Assembly: GCA_963717955.1 (NCBI GenBank)
Contig: CAVQXR010000003.1
Span: 62,001 to 126,000, forward strand
Source of the DNA: CAVQXR01 sp963717955
GTDB lineage: Bacteria; Actinomycetota; Thermoleophilia; Gaiellales; Gaiellaceae
Length of the DNA stretch: 64,000 bases
Reading direction: 5' to 3'
Shown here one piece after another: positions 54,603 through 63,236 of the stretch. The notes under the pieces are model-generated. The model had not been told where the DNA came from, did not search any database, and saw only the letters and a program-made list of their open reading frames with translations. A program made the position numbers and the translations under genes. Position 1 is the stretch's first letter. Each line of letters opens with the position of its first letter.

Positions 54603-55850
54603 TCAGGGAAGGATGATCGGGTCGATGGCCATGGCGACGAACAGCAGGGCGAGGTAGCCGAGCGAGTAGGAGAACAGGCTCTTGGCCCGCGCCGGGGTCG
54701 TCTCGCGCCGGAGGGCGATCGCGAGCCACAGGAACAGCCCGCCGAGGGCGATTGCCGCCCCGAGGTAGACGTAGGAGAGGTCGCCGACGACGAACGGGAG
54801 CATCGTGATCCCGATCATCAGCACCGTGTAGCGCACGATCGACCGGGCGGTATGGCGTTCGCCGCGCACGACCGGCAGCATCGGCACGCGGGCGTTCTCG
54901 TACTCCTGCCGGATCAGCAGGGCGAGCGCCCAGAAGTGAGGCGGCGTCCAGTAGAAGACGATCAGGAACAGGAGCAGCGCAGGGAGCGCCAGCTCGCCCG
55001 TAGCCGCCGCCCAGCCGACCACGGCGGGCACGGCGCCTGCCGCGCCGCCGATGACGATGTTCTGCGGCGTGGTTCGCTTCAGCCAGTGGGTGTAGACGAT
55101 GACGTAGAACAGGTTTCCGAAAACGGCGAGCAACGCCGCGAGCACGTTGCCGAAGCTCGCGAGCACGACGAACGAGAACGCCGACAGCGCGAGCCCGAAC
55201 TCGAGCGCGCGCTCGGGCGCGATCCGGCCCGTGGCGACCGGCCGCCGGTCGGTGCGCTTCATGTGCTGATCGATGTCGCGGTCGAGCACGTGGTTGAGCG
55301 CGGAGGCGCCGCCGCAGGCGAGCGCGAGCCCGCCGAGGACGGCCGCGAGGAGCCCGAGCGACGGAACGCCCTCGGCACCGACGAACGTGCCGGCGGCCGC
55401 GGTCAGGAGCAGGAGCACCATGATCCGCGGCTTCGTCAGCATCACGTAGTCACGCCAGCTCGCGCGAGCCGGGCCGGTGCTCGGCGTGCCGCGCAGAGTC
55501 AGTGCGGCGGCGACGGCCGTGGCGGCGAGCGTCAACGAGGCGAGCGCGATGTGCAGGGGCGAGCTCCAGCCGTCCGAGCCGGCTGCGGCGACCAGGGCGC
55601 CGATCCCGATCTGCACCACGAACAGCGCGAGCGCGGTGAGCGACAGGAGCACGAGCGCGCGTCGATCACGGTGGCCGAACCACGCCGAGGCGGCGACCGC
55701 GACGAGGAGGCCGAGGGCGCCGAGCACTGCGGCCTCGTGGGAACGCGCCCATTCCCCGGTGGCGACCGTCGCGGCGACGCCGACCACGGCGCCGAGCGCG
55801 GTCAGGCGCAGCCAGGGCCCGGGCGCGGCGGTGGGTGGGTCAGTCGCCAC
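54603..55850 (-). CDS. ctaB: CtaA-like half fused to protoheme IX farnesyltransferase (CtaB)
   Basis: 415 aa from GTG 55850. Residues about 10-130 hold four helices with QIGIGALVAAAGSDGW and PLHIALASLTLA, resembling the C-terminal half of the heme A synthase CtaA/COX15. Residues about 135-415 are a complete CtaB: LTKPRIMVLLLL, SALNHVLDRDIDQHMKRTD with the two Mg-binding Asp motifs, YTHWLKRTTPQNIVIGG. The protein makes heme O and perhaps helps convert it to heme A. It overlaps ctaD by 11 bases. No full-length ctaA is in the window. Confidence 0.85.
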   Translation of the reverse strand: MATDPPTAAPGPWLRLTALGAVVGVAATVATGEWARSHEAAVLGALGLLVAVAASAWFGHRDRRALVLLSLTALALFVVQIGIGALVAAAGSDGWSSPLHIALASLTLAATAVAAALTLRGTPSTGPARASWRDYVMLTKPRIMVLLLLTAAAGTFVGAEGVPSLGLLAAVLGGLALACGGASALNHVLDRDIDQHMKRTDRRPVATGRIAPERALEFGLALSAFSFVVLASFGNVLAALLAVFGNLFYVIVYTHWLKRTTPQNIVIGGAAGAVPAVVGWAAATGELALPALLLFLIVFYWTPPHFWALALLIRQEYENARVPMLPVVRGERHTARSIVRYTVLMIGITMLPFVVGDLSYVYLGAAIALGGLFLWLAIALRRETTPARAKSLFSYSLGYLALLFVAMAIDPIILP

Positions 55851-57480
55851 CGGTGCCGATCCCGAGCCGGAGGCGGATATCCCGGAGAGGTCGATGGCTG
55901 GAGACGTACGGGACACGGTCGAAGTTGTGCTCCGGCGGAGGGGATGAGACGTACCACTCGAGGGTATCCGCCAGCCAGGGGTCGTTGCCGGCCCGCGGGC
56001 CGGACTTCCAGCTGCGGATCGCATTGACGACGAACAACAGGATCGCGAGCCCCATAAGCCAGGCGCCGATCGTCGAGACGAGGTTGTAGATCTCGAACAC
56101 GCCCTCACGGTCGTAGGTGTAGACACGCCGCGGCATTCCCATCAGGCCGAGCATGTGCTGCGGGATGAACGTGACGTTGAAGCCGATGAACATCAGCCAG
56201 AAATGCATCTTGCCCAGCCGTTCGTCGAGCATCCGCCCGGTCATCTTCGGGAACCAGTAGTACAGCCCGGCGAAGACCGCGAACACCATCCCGCCGAACA
56301 GCGTGTAGTGGAAGTGTGCGACGACGTAATAGCTGTCGTGCACCTGGTAGTCGACGGGATAGTTGCCGACGATGATCCCCGAGAGGCCCCCGATGACGAA
56401 CAGTCCGAGGCAGCCGAGCGCGAACAGCATCGGCGTCCGGAACGTGAGATTTCCCCGCCAGAGCGTCGCGGTCCAGTTCAGCACCTTGACGCCGGTCGGG
56501 ATCGCGACCAGGTAGGTGGCGATCATGAAGTAGCTGTTCGCGACCGTGCTGAGCCCGACCGTGAACATGTGGTGAGCCCACACGATCATCGAGATGAACG
56601 CGATGGCGAGGCTGGAGAACGCAACCGCCGCGTAGCCGAAGATCGGTTTGCGCGCGAAGACCGGGATGATCTCGGAGAGCATCCCGAACCCGGGCAGCAC
56701 GAGGATGTAGACCTCGGGATGGCCGAAGAACCAGAACAGGTGCTGGTAGAGCACCGCGCTTCCGCCCTCCGGCAGGAAGAATTCGGTGCCAGCCTGCCGG
56801 TCGAGCAGCAGGAGCAGCAGGGCCGCGGCGACGACCGGCACCGTGAGCAGGATCAGGATCGACTGCGCCACCATCGACCAGCAAAAGAGCGGGATCCGGC
56901 GCCAGCTCATGCCGGGGGTGCGCATGTTCGTGATCGTCACGAGGAAGTTGATCGAGCCGAACAGCGACGAGATGCCCACGAGGTGCAGGCCGAGGATCCA
57001 CATGTCCTGGCCCGCCTGCGGCGTGTAGTCGGGCCCGGACAGCGGCGTGTAGCCGGTCCAGCCCGCCGTCGCCGGCCCGCCGTCCATCCCGAAGCTGCCG
57101 ATGAGCGCGATCGCCCCGAAGATGTAGAGCCACAGCGACAGCGCGTTGAGCCGCGGGAACGCCATGTCCCGGGCGCCGATCATGAGCGGGACGAGGTAGT
57201 TGCCGAAGCCGGCGAGGATGGGCATCGCGAAGAGGAAGACCATCACCGTCCCGTGCATGGTCGTCAGGCCGTTGAAGGCGTTCTGGGTGGCGACCTCGGC
57301 GCCCGCGTGCGCGAGCTGGAGCCGGATGAGCAGCGCCATCATCCCGCCCGCGATCAGGAACGCGATCGCGCTCCAGATGTACATGAGGCCGATCCGCTTG
57401 TGGTCGACGGTCACCAGCCAGCTGACGAGGCTGCCCTGCGAGATCGTCGGGACGACCGGCTCCTCGACCCTCAGCGCCAC
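55840..57480 (-). CDS. ctaD: Cytochrome c oxidase subunit I, type A1 (GHPEV)
   Basis: 546 aa from GTG 57480. Heme and copper ligands: TMHGTVMVFLF, WFFGHPEVYIL with the D-channel Glu and cross-linked Tyr, WAHHMFTVG and VAHFHYTLFGG. The GHPEV motif classes it as A1, unlike the A2 enzyme at 5871. It begins 1 bp after ctaC. There is no subunit III gene in this operon; that of the A2 cluster, or a gene elsewhere, may serve. Confidence 0.95.
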   Translation of the reverse strand: MALRVEEPVVPTISQGSLVSWLVTVDHKRIGLMYIWSAIAFLIAGGMMALLIRLQLAHAGAEVATQNAFNGLTTMHGTVMVFLFAMPILAGFGNYLVPLMIGARDMAFPRLNALSLWLYIFGAIALIGSFGMDGGPATAGWTGYTPLSGPDYTPQAGQDMWILGLHLVGISSLFGSINFLVTITNMRTPGMSWRRIPLFCWSMVAQSILILLTVPVVAAALLLLLLDRQAGTEFFLPEGGSAVLYQHLFWFFGHPEVYILVLPGFGMLSEIIPVFARKPIFGYAAVAFSSLAIAFISMIVWAHHMFTVGLSTVANSYFMIATYLVAIPTGVKVLNWTATLWRGNLTFRTPMLFALGCLGLFVIGGLSGIIVGNYPVDYQVHDSYYVVAHFHYTLFGGMVFAVFAGLYYWFPKMTGRMLDERLGKMHFWLMFIGFNVTFIPQHMLGLMGMPRRVYTYDREGVFEIYNLVSTIGAWLMGLAILLFVVNAIRSWKSGPRAGNDPWLADTLEWYVSSPPPEHNFDRVPYVSSHRPLRDIRLRLGIGTGGD

Positions 57481-57481
57481 C

Positions 57482-58501
57482 TCATCCTCCCTGTTGTCCG
57501 CTCTGGGCCGGAGCGAGGTCCGGGTTCGATGCGATGTAGTCGACCAGCGCTTCCAGCTGCCCCTCCGGCCAGCCGGTCGAGACGCCCGGCATGTAGCCGG
57601 GCAGCGCGTCGGAGTCCTGGCCGGCTTCGAGCAGGGCCCCGAGCGCCTGCAGGTCGACGATCGTCGAGCTCCCGGCGATCGCCGGGCCGTAGTCGCCCTC
57701 CCCGAGCGCGCCGTGGCACGTCGCGCAGACGCCTTCCCAGGTCTCCCTGCCGAGCTCCGAGGTTCCGGCCGCCTGGGTCGAGGTGCGATCGGCGAGCCAC
57801 CCGTCGAACTGCGCCTCGGGCATGGCCTCGACGGTCGTGAGCATCACCGCGTGCTGGGCGCCGCAGAGCTCCGCGCACTGGCCGCGGAAGACACCCTCCT
57901 TCTCGATCGTGAAGTTCAGCGTGTTCGTCCGGCCAGGAATCGCATCGAGCTTCCCGGTGATCTCCGGCACCCACCAGCTGTGGATCACGTCCTTCGCGTC
58001 GATCACGAGCTGGACGGGCCGGTCGACAGGCAGCACGAGCGTGTTGACGGCGACGACACCGTTCTCGTACACGTATTCCCAGTAGAACTGGTGGGCGTCG
58101 ACGCGCACGACGAGCGGGTCGTCGCCCGGCTTCGGGCTCGCCTGCACGCTGGGCACCTTGACGATCGTGACGACGAGCAGGGCGATCAGGATGAGGAGCG
58201 GGATGGCCGTCCATACGAGCTCGAGGCGTGTGTTCCCGTGGATCTGGGGGCCGTCGGCGCCGTATGCCGTGCCGCGGCGCCGCCGGAAGCGGACGATGAA
58301 GTAGACGAGCGCCCCCTCGACGAGCAGGAAGATGACGCCGAGGACCGCGATCAGGATCCAGTAGAGCTCGTTGATCGAGGCGCCGCTCTCGGTCGCCGAG
58401 TCGGGCGGGGCGATGCCGCCGTTGCCGGCGACGGCGAGCGGAGCGAGGACGAGCGTGAGCGCGCCGAGCGCTGCAACGAGACGTGCCTGCCTCCACCACA
58501 T
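57482..58501 (-). CDS. ctaC: Cytochrome c oxidase subunit II with fused cytochrome c domain (caa3 type)
   Basis: 339 aa from ATG 58501. A cleavable signal (residues 1-25) and two helices precede the CuA domain: DVIHSWWVPE and CAELCGAQHAVM. A C-terminal cytochrome c domain follows with heme motif CATCH and a likely Met ligand in PGYMPGVS. This is the caa3 arrangement, so electrons can enter without a separate soluble cytochrome. TAGAAT lies 10 nt before the ATG, and this is the first gene of the operon. Confidence 0.95.
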   Translation of the reverse strand: MWWRQARLVAALGALTLVLAPLAVAGNGGIAPPDSATESGASINELYWILIAVLGVIFLLVEGALVYFIVRFRRRRGTAYGADGPQIHGNTRLELVWTAIPLLILIALLVVTIVKVPSVQASPKPGDDPLVVRVDAHQFYWEYVYENGVVAVNTLVLPVDRPVQLVIDAKDVIHSWWVPEITGKLDAIPGRTNTLNFTIEKEGVFRGQCAELCGAQHAVMLTTVEAMPEAQFDGWLADRTSTQAAGTSELGRETWEGVCATCHGALGEGDYGPAIAGSSTIVDLQALGALLEAGQDSDALPGYMPGVSTGWPEGQLEALVDYIASNPDLAPAQSGQQGG

Positions 58502-58511
58502 GCCCGCGGCG

Positions 58512-58517
58512 ATTCTA
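58512..58517 (-). promoter_or_regulatory. -10 box (TAGAAT) for the caa3 operon
   Basis: Minus-strand TAGAAT, 10 nt before ATG 58501, in the 78-bp gap shared with the divergent gene at 58580. Confidence 0.5.
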
Positions 58518-58567
58518 TGCCGATCGGCGGGCGGCAGCAGCCCGAAGCGCGCCCGCAGGGCCGCCTC

Positions 58568-58573
58568 TACGAT
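58568..58573 (+). promoter_or_regulatory. -10 box (TACGAT) for the 101-aa gene
   Basis: TACGAT, 6 nt before GTG 58580. Confidence 0.5.
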
Positions 58574-58579
58574 AGGTCC

Positions 58580-58885
58580 GTGACCGGGGCCTCGAACGTC
58601 ACCCTGCCCGTCGGTGTCGCGGAGCCGTTCGAGGTCTACGTCAACGGGATCCTCCAGCAACGCGACGTCGACTACGCCGTCGAGGGTCGCACGCTCTCGT
58701 TCGGGAAGCCGCTCGCGCAGGAGGGCAAGCTCGGGCTGCTGCGCTGGTCGTCGATCTTCTTCGGAATCGCCGGCACGTATCGCAAGAACGACTCGGTCGA
58801 CGTCGTCTACACCGTCGGCGGGCGCCGGGTCGTGGCGACGGGCTTGCGCGTGAACCCGCTGTCCGAGGACCCCCCGGACGGCTGA
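58580..58885 (+). CDS. Hypothetical 101-aa beta-rich protein
   Basis: From GTG 58580. I do not recognise a family with certainty. PFEVYVNGILQQRDVDYAVEG and TLSFGKPLAQEGKLGLLRW form beta strands of a kind seen in small jelly-roll or phage tail-fibre modules, but there is no phage context. No signal peptide or cysteine. Divergent from ctaC, convergent with the thioredoxin-like gene (19-bp gap). A clean leaderless promoter supports a real gene. Confidence 0.6.
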   Translation: MTGASNVTLPVGVAEPFEVYVNGILQQRDVDYAVEGRTLSFGKPLAQEGKLGLLRWSSIFFGIAGTYRKNDSVDVVYTVGGRRVVATGLRVNPLSEDPPDG

Positions 58886-58904
58886 TCCCGGCGCCCGGAC
58901 CGAA

Positions 58905-59615
58905 TCAGCCGGCGAGCCGGAGGCTGACGGTCCCGTCCGGCTCGACCGCGACCGCGGTCGGGACGACGGCGATCCCGTACTTGCGCGCGAGCTCCGGGCG
59001 GCGGGAGACGTCGACCGTGACCACGTGGCGACCCTCGTCACGCAGCTGCCGCTCGAGTGTCCGGCAACCGCTGCACAGCGGGTGGGTGAACTGGACGACG
59101 AGCTCGCCCTGCGGCGACGCACCGAGGTCACCGAGCTCACCGAGGTCGACGCGGTCCAGCGTGTGGGTTCGGATGCCCCGGAGGTGGGCGGCGAGCTTGT
59201 AGATCTCGCAGCCGGCGCAGACGCCCGTGATCGCGGAGAACAGCGCGAGCCCGGCGACGAGGAGCCCGAGCGCCCAGCCGACCGTGTCGAGACCGGCCGC
59301 GAGGAAGATGGAGGCGCCACCGAGGACGACTATCCCGACCATGTTCGCGAACCGCGGAGGGCGCGAGTCCTCGATCGGGCCCTCACCGAAGGCGGGCTGC
59401 AGGAGCTCGAAGTACGCCAGGCACGGCAGGCAGTAGCGCCGGCCGAAACCGAGCCCGATCGCAAGCTGCGCGGCGAGGATCGCGAGCAGCGGCCACCAGC
59501 CGGTGAGGAACGCGACGAGCGCGAGCGAGCCGATGACCGCCTGGTTGAAGCGCGGCGCCCGGGCGTCGATGACGTCCGTGTCGAGGTAGGGGTCGGCGCG
59601 TCGAGCTCGCTTCAC
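58905..59615 (-). CDS. DUF4395 membrane domain fused to a thioredoxin-like domain
   Basis: 236 aa from GTG 59615. The first ~140 residues have the DUF4395 signature (DARAPRFNQAVIGSLAL, GRRYCLPCLAYFELLQP) with four helices and two conserved CxxC pairs (CLPC, CAGC). The last ~85 residues are a thioredoxin-like fold with LCSGCRTLE and a cis-Pro region VVPTAV. It probably relays thiols across the membrane, perhaps for cytochrome or CuA maturation, which is inference from the caa3 neighbourhood. Confidence 0.85.
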   Translation of the reverse strand: MKRARRADPYLDTDVIDARAPRFNQAVIGSLALVAFLTGWWPLLAILAAQLAIGLGFGRRYCLPCLAYFELLQPAFGEGPIEDSRPPRFANMVGIVVLGGASIFLAAGLDTVGWALGLLVAGLALFSAITGVCAGCEIYKLAAHLRGIRTHTLDRVDLGELGDLGASPQGELVVQFTHPLCSGCRTLERQLRDEGRHVVTVDVSRRPELARKYGIAVVPTAVAVEPDGTVSLRLAG

Positions 59616-59644
59616 TTTGGGAAGTTATACCAAGATGCAGACCG
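59616..59644. promoter_or_regulatory. Shared divergent -10 element
   Basis: A 29-bp gap between two divergent starts contains GTTATACC. Read on the minus strand it gives TATAAC, 8 nt before GTG 59615. Read on the plus strand it gives TATACC, 13 nt before ATG 59645. The two promoters must overlap and cannot both be occupied at once. Confidence 0.55.
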
Positions 59645-60628
59645 ATGCCGACGATCCACGTCGCCCGCCGAGTGCTGCCCCGCATCATCGAGGACCTGCG
59701 CACCTCGTTCGAGGTGACGATTCACGACTCCGACCGGCCTCCGTCCCGCGGCGAGCTTCTCTCCGCGAGTGAGGGCGTGGACGGTCTGTGCCTGATGCCA
59801 ACCGATCGCGTCGACGCGGAGTTGCTCGACGCCGCCGGCCCGCAGCTGCGGATCGTCGCGAACCACGCCGTCGGGTACGACAACGTCGACCTCGCGGCCG
59901 CGACCGGCCGGGGCGTCCTCGTCTCGAACACGCCGGGAGTCCTCACGCGTGCGACAGCCGAGTTCACGATCGCGTTGCTGCTCTCGCTCGTCCGGCGCGT
60001 CACCGAGGGCGACCGGTTCATTCGCACGGGCGATCCGTGGATTCTCGCGCCGGGGTTCATGCTCGGCAGCGGACTCGGCGGGCGCACGCTCGGCATCGTC
60101 GGCCTGGGACGCATCGGCCGCGACGTCGCGGACCTCGCGGAGGCGTTCGGGATGCGCGTCGTGTACACGAACCGCAGGGAGATCCCCGACGCGGCGTATC
60201 CCAGGCTCGGGTTCGAGGAGCTGCTGTCCACCGTCGACGTGGTCAGCCTGCATTGCCCGCTGACGCCCGACACCCGTCACCTGATCGACGACCGCGCGCT
60301 CTCCCTCGTCCAGCGGCACGCGGTGCTCGTGAACACGACCCGCGGCCCCGTTGTCGACGAGGCCGCGCTGGTCGCCGCGCTCGCCGCGGGCCGACTCGCC
60401 GGAGCCGCGCTCGACGTGTACGAGCATGAGCCAGAGGTGCATCCGGGCCTGCTCGAGATGGAGAACGTCGTGCTCGCCCCGCATCTCGGCAGCGCGACGA
60501 CCGAGACCAGGGAGGCGATGGGCATGCTCTGCGTGCAGGCGTTGCGCGCCGTGCTCCTCGAAGGGCGCTGTCCCGACAACGGGCTCAACCCGGAGGCGCT
60601 GACCGCCAGGGCGGCCGGCGGGACATGA
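59645..60628 (+). CDS. D-2-hydroxyacid dehydrogenase (glyoxylate/hydroxypyruvate reductase-like)
   Basis: 327 aa. Rossmann motif GIVGLGRIGRDVADLA; catalytic triad His in LAPHLGSAT, Glu in HEPEVHPG and Arg in NTTRGPVVDE. NHAVGYDNVDLAAA and TRATAEFTIALLLSL are typical of GyaR/GhrB reductases. It reduces glyoxylate or hydroxypyruvate with NAD(P)H. glcDEF, which oxidises glycolate to glyoxylate, follows 160 bp later, giving a glycolate/glyoxylate module. The exact substrate is inference. Confidence 0.88.
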   Translation: MPTIHVARRVLPRIIEDLRTSFEVTIHDSDRPPSRGELLSASEGVDGLCLMPTDRVDAELLDAAGPQLRIVANHAVGYDNVDLAAATGRGVLVSNTPGVLTRATAEFTIALLLSLVRRVTEGDRFIRTGDPWILAPGFMLGSGLGGRTLGIVGLGRIGRDVADLAEAFGMRVVYTNRREIPDAAYPRLGFEELLSTVDVVSLHCPLTPDTRHLIDDRALSLVQRHAVLVNTTRGPVVDEAALVAALAAGRLAGAALDVYEHEPEVHPGLLEMENVVLAPHLGSATTETREAMGMLCVQALRAVLLEGRCPDNGLNPEALTARAAGGT

Positions 60629-60669
60629 GTCGGGTGCTCCTGCATCGGCTTTGCGAACCGGACACTCGC

Positions 60670-60716
60670 GCATGAGCCCTGACACTCCCGCTCCGGCATG
60701 AGCCCTGACACTCCCG
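60670..60716 (+). repeat. Two copies of a 21-bp direct repeat
   Basis: GCATGAGCCCTGACACTCCC recurs at 60670 and 60696, 26 bp apart, in the 162-bp gap before glcD. No coding or promoter motif overlaps it. The rest of the gap holds TAGGCT at about 60765 and GGGAGGAGG before the glcD start. Confidence 0.75.
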
Positions 60717-60790
60717 TCACACACCCGGCACGCTCCGCGCGCCACTCGCGCGCCGTCGGCGGTTAGGCTGAAAGCGGGAGGAGGCGAGGG

Positions 60791-62281
60791 GTGGCCCCGA
60801 CGATGGATGGCGCTGAGGAGCAGCGGACGGTTCTACCGCCGGCGTTCGTGCGCTCCGTGAGGGAGGCGCTGGACGCCGGGGGGGTCGTGCAGGAGCGGGC
60901 GCAACTACTCACCTACGAGTGCGACGGGCTGACCGGCCATCGCGTCGTCCCCGCGCTGGTCGCGCTGCCGCGCTGCGCCGAGGAGGTGCAGGCGGTCGTA
61001 CGGGCATGCGCCGCACACCGGGTCCCGTTCGTGGCCCGCGGGGCCGGCACCGGGCTCTCCGGCGGCGCCGTGCCGGTCGCCGAGGGGATCGTCATCTCGC
61101 TCGCGCGCATGAACCGCATCGTCGAGATCGACGTCGAGAGCGGTCGCGTGACCGTCGAGCCAGGTGTCACCAATCTCGCTGTCAGCCAGGCCGTCGCGCC
61201 GCACGGCTTCTACTACGCGCCCGACCCGTCGAGCCAGCAGGTGTGCACGATCGGCGGCAACGTCGCCGAGAATGCGGGCGGGGCGCACTGCCTCAAGCAC
61301 GGGTTCACGGTCACGCACGTCACCGGCCTGCAGCTCGTGCTCCCCGACGGTGAGCTCGTCGAGCTCGGCGGCAAGGGGCTCGACCCTCCCGGCCCTGACC
61401 TGATGGGCCTCGTGATCGGCTCCGAGGGAACGCTCGGGATCGCGACGCGGATCACCGTGCGGATCATCCGGAAGCCCGAGGCGGTCTGCACCGTGCTCGC
61501 CGGGTTCGACTCGACGAGCCGGGCCGGGCTCGCCGTGTCGGAGATCATCGCCGCCGGGGTGCTCGCGGGCGCGATGGAGATCATGGACCGGCTGACGATC
61601 GAAGCGGCCGAGGCGTCCGTGCACGCCGGGTACCCGGACGTCGGCTCGGCGCTGATCGTCGAGCTCGACGGCAACGCGGTGCAGGTCGAAGACGATCTCG
61701 CGCGGGTCGACGAGATCTGCCGGACCCTCGGCGCGACCGAGTTCCGGGTTGCCCGCGACGACGCCGAGCGGGCGCTGGTGTGGAAGGGGCGCAAGGCGGC
61801 CTTCGCCGCCGTCGGGCGCATCAGCCACGACTACTACGTCCAGGACGGGGTCGTGCCGCGCACGAGGCTGCCCGAGGTCCTCGACCGCATCGGCGAGCTC
61901 GAGCACCAGTACGGGCTCCGGGTGGGCAACGTCTTCCACGCCGGCGACGGCAACCTTCATCCGCTCGTGCTCTACGACCGCCGCAATCCCGGCGAGCCGG
62001 AGCGGGCGAAGGAGCTGGCAGAGGCGATCCTCGTCGCCTGCGTCGACGCCGGCGGGGCGCTCACCGGCGAGCACGGCATCGGTGTCGACAAGGCCTGCCG
62101 GATGCCGCTCATGTTCTCCGAGATCGACATCGAGACGATGCACCGGATCCGCCGGGCGTTCGACCCGGACGGGCTCAGCAACCCGGGGAAGATCTTCCCG
62201 ACCCCGCGGCTCTGCGGCGAGGTTCCCGGCCCGTACCGGGCCCATCCGATCGAGCTCGCCGGGCTGGGCGAGCGCTTTTGA
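60791..62281 (+). CDS. glcD: Glycolate oxidase subunit GlcD (FAD-linked)
   Basis: 496 aa from GTG 60791, with GGGAGG about 9 bases upstream. FAD-binding PCMH fold: FVARGAGTGLSGGAVPV, IGGNVAENAGGAHCLKHG and LIGSEGTLGI-type GLVIGSEGTLGIATR. C-terminal HAGDGNLHPL and GEHGIGVDKA bind substrate. It oxidises glycolate (or D-lactate) to glyoxylate with GlcE and GlcF. TAGGCT near 60765 may be its -10 box. Confidence 0.93.
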   Translation: MAPTMDGAEEQRTVLPPAFVRSVREALDAGGVVQERAQLLTYECDGLTGHRVVPALVALPRCAEEVQAVVRACAAHRVPFVARGAGTGLSGGAVPVAEGIVISLARMNRIVEIDVESGRVTVEPGVTNLAVSQAVAPHGFYYAPDPSSQQVCTIGGNVAENAGGAHCLKHGFTVTHVTGLQLVLPDGELVELGGKGLDPPGPDLMGLVIGSEGTLGIATRITVRIIRKPEAVCTVLAGFDSTSRAGLAVSEIIAAGVLAGAMEIMDRLTIEAAEASVHAGYPDVGSALIVELDGNAVQVEDDLARVDEICRTLGATEFRVARDDAERALVWKGRKAAFAAVGRISHDYYVQDGVVPRTRLPEVLDRIGELEHQYGLRVGNVFHAGDGNLHPLVLYDRRNPGEPERAKELAEAILVACVDAGGALTGEHGIGVDKACRMPLMFSEIDIETMHRIRRAFDPDGLSNPGKIFPTPRLCGEVPGPYRAHPIELAGLGERF

Positions 62282-62288
62282 GGCGGCG

Positions 62289-63236
62289 GTGGAGCCGGAC
62301 GCGAACGTGCTCGAGCCGGGGTCGGTGCGCGAGGCCGCCGAGATCCTCGGCGCTGCCTCGCGGGAGGGGCGGCGCGTCTCGATCGGGTGTCCGGGAGGCG
62401 ACCTGATCCTGTCGACCGGCCGCCTCGCCCGGGTCCTCGAGCACGAGGCCGGCGACCTCACGGTCACGGTCGAGGCCGGCATCCGCCTCTCCGCGCTCAA
62501 CGCCCGCCTCGCGGAGAAGGGTCAGATGCTGGCGCTCGACCCGCCCGGTGATCCGACCGTCGGGGCCTGCCTCGCCGCGAACCTCGCCGGGCCACGCCGC
62601 CACCGGTACGGCGCGCCGCGCGACCTCGTGCTGGGTGTGACCGTCGTCCTCGCGGACGGGACGGTCGCAAGCTCCGGGGGCAAGGTCGTCAAGAACGTTG
62701 CCGGCTACGACATCGCGAAGCTCTTCTGCGGCTCTGCGGGACGGTTCGGGCTGATCGCTCGCGCGAGCTTTCGACTCCACCCGCTGCCCGGCGCGACGGC
62801 CACCCTCGTCACCGGGGTCGAGACCGCGGACGAGGCGTGCGAACGCGCGCAGCTCGTGCACCGCTCGCAGCTCGTCCCGAGCGCGCTCGACCTGCTCTGG
62901 CAAGGCCCCGGCTCGCGCCTGCAGCTCCTCTTCGAGGGCTCGGCCCGCTCGGTCGCGGCGCAGCTCGCGGAGGCGGGGCGGCTCGTCGGCGGCGGCGCGG
63001 CCGGCGAGGCCGTGTGGGACGAGTCCCGCGCCTGGCAGGCCCGGGCCGGCGGGCGAATCTCGTTCCCGCCCCGGGGGCTGGTGCAGACGCTCGCCGCGGC
63101 CGGCGAGGCGCTCGTGCGCCCGGGTATCGGATCCGCTTACCCGATGGCGGCACTCTCCGACGAGGGCCAGGCGAGCGCCTCCCTCCTCGCCGAGCGGGTC
63201 CGCGGGGTGCTGGATCCGGCGGGGATCCTCGCGTGA
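62289..63236 (+). CDS. glcE: Glycolate oxidase subunit GlcE
   Basis: 315 aa from GTG 62289, 7 bp after glcD. A shortened FAD-linked oxidase lacking the C-terminal catalytic His region: VSIGCPGGDLIL, LALDPPGDPTVGACLAANLAG and SGGKVVKNVAGYDIAKLF. This is the GlcE paralogue that accompanies GlcD. The stop overlaps the glcF GTG (GTGA). Confidence 0.92.
   Translation: MEPDANVLEPGSVREAAEILGAASREGRRVSIGCPGGDLILSTGRLARVLEHEAGDLTVTVEAGIRLSALNARLAEKGQMLALDPPGDPTVGACLAANLAGPRRHRYGAPRDLVLGVTVVLADGTVASSGGKVVKNVAGYDIAKLFCGSAGRFGLIARASFRLHPLPGATATLVTGVETADEACERAQLVHRSQLVPSALDLLWQGPGSRLQLLFEGSARSVAAQLAEAGRLVGGGAAGEAVWDESRAWQARAGGRISFPPRGLVQTLAAAGEALVRPGIGSAYPMAALSDEGQASASLLAERVRGVLDPAGILA

Noticed and set aside
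58580..58885. Phage tail-fibre gene
   Set aside because: The strand pattern is loosely similar, but there are no other phage genes and the gene has an ordinary leaderless promoter.
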